Origin: Geofilum rhodophaeum
GTDB lineage: Bacteria > Bacteroidota > Bacteroidia > Bacteroidales > Marinilabiliaceae
Direction: 5' to 3'
Assembly (NCBI RefSeq): GCF_002210225.1
Contig: NZ_MWUJ01000010.1
Location: forward strand, 1 to 64,000
Length of the DNA: 64,000 bases
Shown: in pieces, positions 60,710 through 64,000 of the stretch
Position numbering within the stretch: the first letter of the stretch is position 1
Layout of the letters: each line of letters opens with the position of its first letter
Made by a program: the position numbers and the translations under genes
The notes under the pieces: model-generated
Databases searched by the model: none
What the model saw: the letters and a program-made list of their open reading frames with translations, nothing else
What the model was told of the DNA's origin: nothing

Positions 60710-62455
60710 CTAATATAGGAATTCGGTACTGAAATTGGTTTGGTTGCCGAGCTGGTCGGTGACGACCAGCTCGAGTTGGTGGCGCTGACCCTGGGTCAGG
60801 CGCAAAGAACGGAACCAGCCATTGAGTACGTTGTTTTTGGCGTCGTATTCAAACAAGGCCCACTGGCCGTTGATGGTGGCGCGGTAGCTGCCTATGCCCG
60901 AGAAGTCGTCTTTGATTGTTATACGGATGCGGTCGCTGCGGCTGTAGTTGCGTCCGGCCGGCAGGCTGAGCAGGCGTACTTCGGGCGGGGTGGTGTCGGT
61001 GCTCAGGCAGTAGGTGCCTGGTTCCCGGGTTCGCAGCACCAGGTGGTCGTCTTGAGTTTGTCCCCCGGCATAAAGCAGTTTTCCATTGACGACCCGGGCG
61101 GCGCAAATGCGCTTGCTTTTTTGGTATTCTACGGGCAGGGGCAGGGTGAGGGTGAAGAAGCGCTGGACGGGTATGTCTTCGCTGAGTACGCTGAAATGCG
61201 CTCCAATACCCAGTCCCGGATTTTCCTGCAGGTCGAACAGAGCGGGGACTTCAGTGTAAAAGGTTTGGGCTTCGAATTCGGCTTTGAAGTGGTCGATGCT
61301 GATGAAATAGGGTTGAAAGGGGTTTATTTTAAGGAGTTGGGGTGCGGTGTTGGTCTTGGGGCCCGCTTTTGCTGCTGCTCCGTTTACCTGAAAAGTGAGG
61401 CGTGAACTGTTGCCGGCGGCATCGCGAACTTCGTAACTGAGTTGCCGTGTTTGTCCCCCCTCCATGCGGATGCGGCCCTTTTCGGGGGTGGTGGTGTAAA
61501 AGGGCAGGGTGTTTAGGGGATCGAGGAAGCTTTTTTGGACGACTTTGCGCTGTTGGCGACGCAGGGCGTAGTCGATGTGACTGTTGAGGTAGCGGGTTTG
61601 TGCAAATAGGAAGCCGTCGATTTGGGAGCGGAACCAGGGCACATTGTCGACCCGTAGTTGTACGCTGTATACTCCGCAGCGTCGCCAGGAGTGGCTGAAA
61701 TAGTCGATGGTTTCTATGCCTACGCCAATGGTGCCGGCGGCGGTCAGTTGGGGATTTCCGCGCAGATGAAACTGTCCGCTGTGAAAGGTGGCGGGCAGGT
61801 AGAGGGGCTCCCTGCTGCCGTTGATGTGACTCTGCTCATCGAGGGGGTAGAGCACGATGGCTTCGATGTGTGGGGGAACGTCGTCCTCAACGGGCAAACC
61901 AAAGTGGTGTACATTAAGGGGCTTTTGGGTGGCGGTCTCCCGAATTTCGAAATGCAGGTGGGGGCCTCCCGAGCTGCCTGAGTTGCCAGAGTAGGCAATG
62001 ACCTGGCCGCGACTTACGGGGAGCTGACCGGGGGCAAAACTTTCGTCGATGGCAAAGGACTCTTTTTGGTATTGAAGATTTTGAACTACTTCTTCAATGT
62101 CTTTTGAAAACCAGTCGCAGTGCGCATATACCGAGGTGTAGCCGTTGGGATGGGCTATGTAGAGTGCTTTCCCGAAACCAACGGGCGATACGGCGATGCG
62201 GGCAACGTAGCCTTCATCGATGGCATAGAGGGGCAGTCCGGTTTTTCCTCCGGTGGTGAAATCAACGCCGGAATGGAAGTGGTTGCTGCGCAATTCGCCA
62301 AAGCTGCCGCTGACGAAGGTGGGCAGGTCCATAGGAAAGTGAAAGTCCCACTGAGGTCGTGTGGCTTCACCTGCTCGTGCAGGTGAAGCGCCTGAGGTGA
62401 GTAAAATGAAAAGGGTGAATAGTCTTACTATGGTATGGAGGGACTTATGGGACAT
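60710..62455 (-). CDS. M23 family metallopeptidase
   Basis: 581 residues with a signal peptide (about 1-28). The lysostaphin-type M23 domain spans about 45-175 and has an intact zinc site: His61 and Asp65 in HSGVD, and His166 and His168 in GPHLHFE. It would cut peptide cross-links in peptidoglycan. The remaining 400 residues are beta-rich Ig-like modules (LTFQVNG; DSTGIGSYR-like FSGIGSYRATINGQW) of unclear role. First gene of the operon with the TPR protein and the Pif1-like helicase. Confidence 0.9.
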   Translation of the reverse strand: MSHKSLHTIVRLFTLFILLTSGASPARAGEATRPQWDFHFPMDLPTFVSGSFGELRSNHFHSGVDFTTGGKTGLPLYAIDEGYVARIAVSPVGFGKALYIAHPNGYTSVYAHCDWFSKDIEEVVQNLQYQKESFAIDESFAPGQLPVSRGQVIAYSGNSGSSGGPHLHFEIRETATQKPLNVHHFGLPVEDDVPPHIEAIVLYPLDEQSHINGSREPLYLPATFHSGQFHLRGNPQLTAAGTIGVGIETIDYFSHSWRRCGVYSVQLRVDNVPWFRSQIDGFLFAQTRYLNSHIDYALRRQQRKVVQKSFLDPLNTLPFYTTTPEKGRIRMEGGQTRQLSYEVRDAAGNSSRLTFQVNGAAAKAGPKTNTAPQLLKINPFQPYFISIDHFKAEFEAQTFYTEVPALFDLQENPGLGIGAHFSVLSEDIPVQRFFTLTLPLPVEYQKSKRICAARVVNGKLLYAGGQTQDDHLVLRTREPGTYCLSTDTTPPEVRLLSLPAGRNYSRSDRIRITIKDDFSGIGSYRATINGQWALFEYDAKNNVLNGWFRSLRLTQGQRHQLELVVTDQLGNQTNFSTEFLY

Positions 62456-62618
62456 GGAGTTTTCCTTTTTATCTTAAACTGCTAAAATAAGTAAAACCTA
62501 AGCAATTTTCGGGCCACAAAGGCGATAATTTCCGTCCGGCTGAGAAGCAACCCGGCGTGCTGTTGTGCATCATTCGTATGTAAGTTTTCAGATGTATAAC
62601 CTTTTAAACAGTACGAAT

Positions 62619-63290
62619 ATGAAAAAGTTGTGGTTTTTGTTGCTGGCTTTGCCTATGGTTTTAGTTGCCTGCGACGACGATGAGGGCTATTCCCTGGGTG
62701 ATTTTTGGGTGACGACGGCTACGGTGAAGACGGTGGGCGTGCGTCCCTATATTCTGGAGACGGATGGTGGAAAACGTTTGTTTCCGTCGGCTTCTAATGT
62801 GCCGGGCTTTGAGGTGTTTAATGGTCAGCGTGTGTGGGTGAACTATACCATTTTGGAGGATGGCGAGGGCGATGTTGATCATTTGGTGAAGGTGAACGAC
62901 CTCTCGGAAATGTTGACGAAGGGGATTTTTCAGCTGACGCCGGAGACGACCGACAGCATTGGCCATGATCCTTTGACCATTAACGATTATTGGATCAGTG
63001 GCGATTACCTGACGGTGTTGTTCAGTTATGGCGGCGGCCGGAAGATTCACTTCATTACCTTGGCCCAGGATGTGGATGCACCGATAAATGAGGACGGTCT
63101 GCCTGTTTTGGAAGTGCGGCACAACCGAAACAACGATCCGGTGAACTACCGCTTGAATGGGAGTGTTTCGTTTTTGCTGGAAGATTTGAGGGTGGACGAC
63201 AGCGATGAGGTACCCTTTGTACTGCGTGCCAAGAGTCCCGATGGTTACAGTGACTTTGAGGAGGTGTTGACTTATAGTTACGGGGAGTAG
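62619..63290 (+). CDS. NigD-like lipoprotein
   Basis: 223 residues from ATG 62619; the frame opens at 62565, but the lipoprotein signal starts here (FLLLALPMVLVAC). Beta-rich N-terminal (WVTTATVKTVGVRPYILETD) and C-terminal domains are like the NigD family, whose function is unknown although relatives occur in bacteriocin-associated loci of Bacteroides. No nearby gene suggests a bacteriocin system. A GGCGGC/GCCGCC hairpin at 63292-63306 separates it from the convergent gene. Confidence 0.75.
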   Translation: MKKLWFLLLALPMVLVACDDDEGYSLGDFWVTTATVKTVGVRPYILETDGGKRLFPSASNVPGFEVFNGQRVWVNYTILEDGEGDVDHLVKVNDLSEMLTKGIFQLTPETTDSIGHDPLTINDYWISGDYLTVLFSYGGGRKIHFITLAQDVDAPINEDGLPVLEVRHNRNNDPVNYRLNGSVSFLLEDLRVDDSDEVPFVLRAKSPDGYSDFEEVLTYSYGE

Positions 63291-63305
63291 GGGCGGCGTG
63301 GCCGC

Positions 63306-64000
63306 CTACCGGAACTTTGGTTTTTCAAACCAATTTTCCAGTAGGGAGAAACCTACGCTGAGCTGCCATACTTCGGTGCTCAATGCTTTGTTGTTGGCGT
63401 TGTCGTTCTGGTAGGAGAGTGCCACATTTATAGAGGAGCTGCGATGGGTAGGGAAGCCTATCCCCGCAGCAACTTTGTATACCATGGGATTGATTCCGGA
63501 TGTGATGTAGCCAGAGTTTTCGATGCTCCATCCCAGTCGATAGGTGCTTGCACCCATTAGTTTTCTTGCATTTCGTGGTTTGGGGGTCCAGCTTGCACCC
63601 ATGCTGAAGCGATTAAGGTCGGCCAGTTTTATTGATGCGTTTCCGGTGGTGTTTTTGTTCCAGTTTTGGCGCTCAAACTGCATGCCCCAATTCCATTTTT
63701 CGTTCAACTGCGTGCTTAGGGCCAGACAAAATTGCTCGGGCAGATATTGTGTGGTGTTGGCCGGGTTTTCGGTCAGCAGAATGTTGTCGTTTTGGTCTCT
63801 GACATTTTGTTCGTGTGTAAGGACCGTTTTTTTAACCGGACTGTAGGTCAGGCCAATGTTCAAGGCTTTGTTTTTTAGCCAGTAGGTTTGGTATAGAAAT
63901 GCATACTCGGTGCGCAGACTCCGGGTGTATGATTTTTGTTCTATGTTTATGTTGGACTGGAGTTCGTTGTGGTAGATGTTCCCAAAAATGTAGGCGGCAG
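63306..64000 (-). CDS. Outer-membrane beta-barrel protein (partial, 5' end outside window)
   Basis: The minus-strand frame stays open to the window edge, adding AAYIFGNIYHNELQSN upstream of the in-frame TTG at 63863, so that TTG is not the true start. About 230 residues are seen. Alternating hydrophobic strands (YRLGWSIENSGYITSGINPM; INVALSYQNDNANNKALSTE; WQLSVGFSLLENWF) are typical of an outer-membrane porin. The gene organisation and strand pattern are reminiscent of FadL-like transporters of Bacteroidota. Assignment below barrel level is uncertain. Confidence 0.7.
   Translation of the reverse strand, partial: AAYIFGNIYHNELQSNINIEQKSYTRSLRTEYAFLYQTYWLKNKALNIGLTYSPVKKTVLTHEQNVRDQNDNILLTENPANTTQYLPEQFCLALSTQLNEKWNWGMQFERQNWNKNTTGNASIKLADLNRFSMGASWTPKPRNARKLMGASTYRLGWSIENSGYITSGINPMVYKVAAGIGFPTHRSSSINVALSYQNDNANNKALSTEVWQLSVGFSLLENWFEKPKFR

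Overview
The window comes from a chromosome of the phylum Bacteroidota, probably a marine or anaerobic Marinilabiliales-like bacterium. The evidence is a SusC/SusD pair driven by an ECF sigma factor and FecR anti-sigma factor, promoter-like elements of the Bacteroidota type (TTTG, 19 bp, TAnnTTTG), a type IX-style C-terminal sorting tail, a NigD-like lipoprotein and a bacterial alpha-2-macroglobulin. No rRNA, tRNA, CRISPR array or intact transposon was recognised. The genus assignment is a guess.

Left part (1-16.4 kb): a tight pterin/folate operon encodes free methionine-R-sulfoxide reductase, a pteridine-reductase-like SDR, a FolB/FolX-type protein, and FolK fused in frame to a PAS histidine kinase. 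It converges on a TrmO-FmdE fusion gene. A BtuF/C/D-type metal or metal-chelate ABC transporter follows, and a 13-codon relic of the nickel regulator NikR lies upstream of it. Next come a 1971-residue alpha-2-macroglobulin lipoprotein that has lost its thioester cysteine and a companion TPR protein. An AT-rich islet follows, with an AAA ATPase, an internally deleted DUF4276-type partner and an XRE regulator.

Middle part (16.5-48 kb): a GH15 glucoamylase/trehalase gene is divergent from a fused OtsA-OtsB trehalose synthase, which is followed by hflK-hflC. Then comes a 2226-residue protein combining a fold type I PLP aminotransferase-like domain with a PEPCK/HprK-like P-loop domain. It is the strongest candidate here for undescribed biology. 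A 600-bp non-coding stretch built of inverted and direct repeats separates it from a glycan-use locus: ECF sigma, FecR, STN-containing SusC, SusD, GH127, OsmC, LuxR-type response regulator, GH43 and a LamG-thioredoxin fusion. GH127 plus GH43 suggests arabinofuranose-containing glycans. A second OsmC paralogue lies beside O-acetylhomoserine sulfhydrylase.

Right part (48-64 kb): HlyIII and SulP membrane proteins, a DinB-DnaE lesion-bypass pair, a secreted protein with a sorting tail and a TRIC-type channel. A three-gene minus-strand operon follows (M23 peptidase, TPR protein, Pif1-like helicase with TPRs). The window ends with a NigD-like lipoprotein and the 3' part of an outer-membrane beta-barrel gene that runs off the edge.
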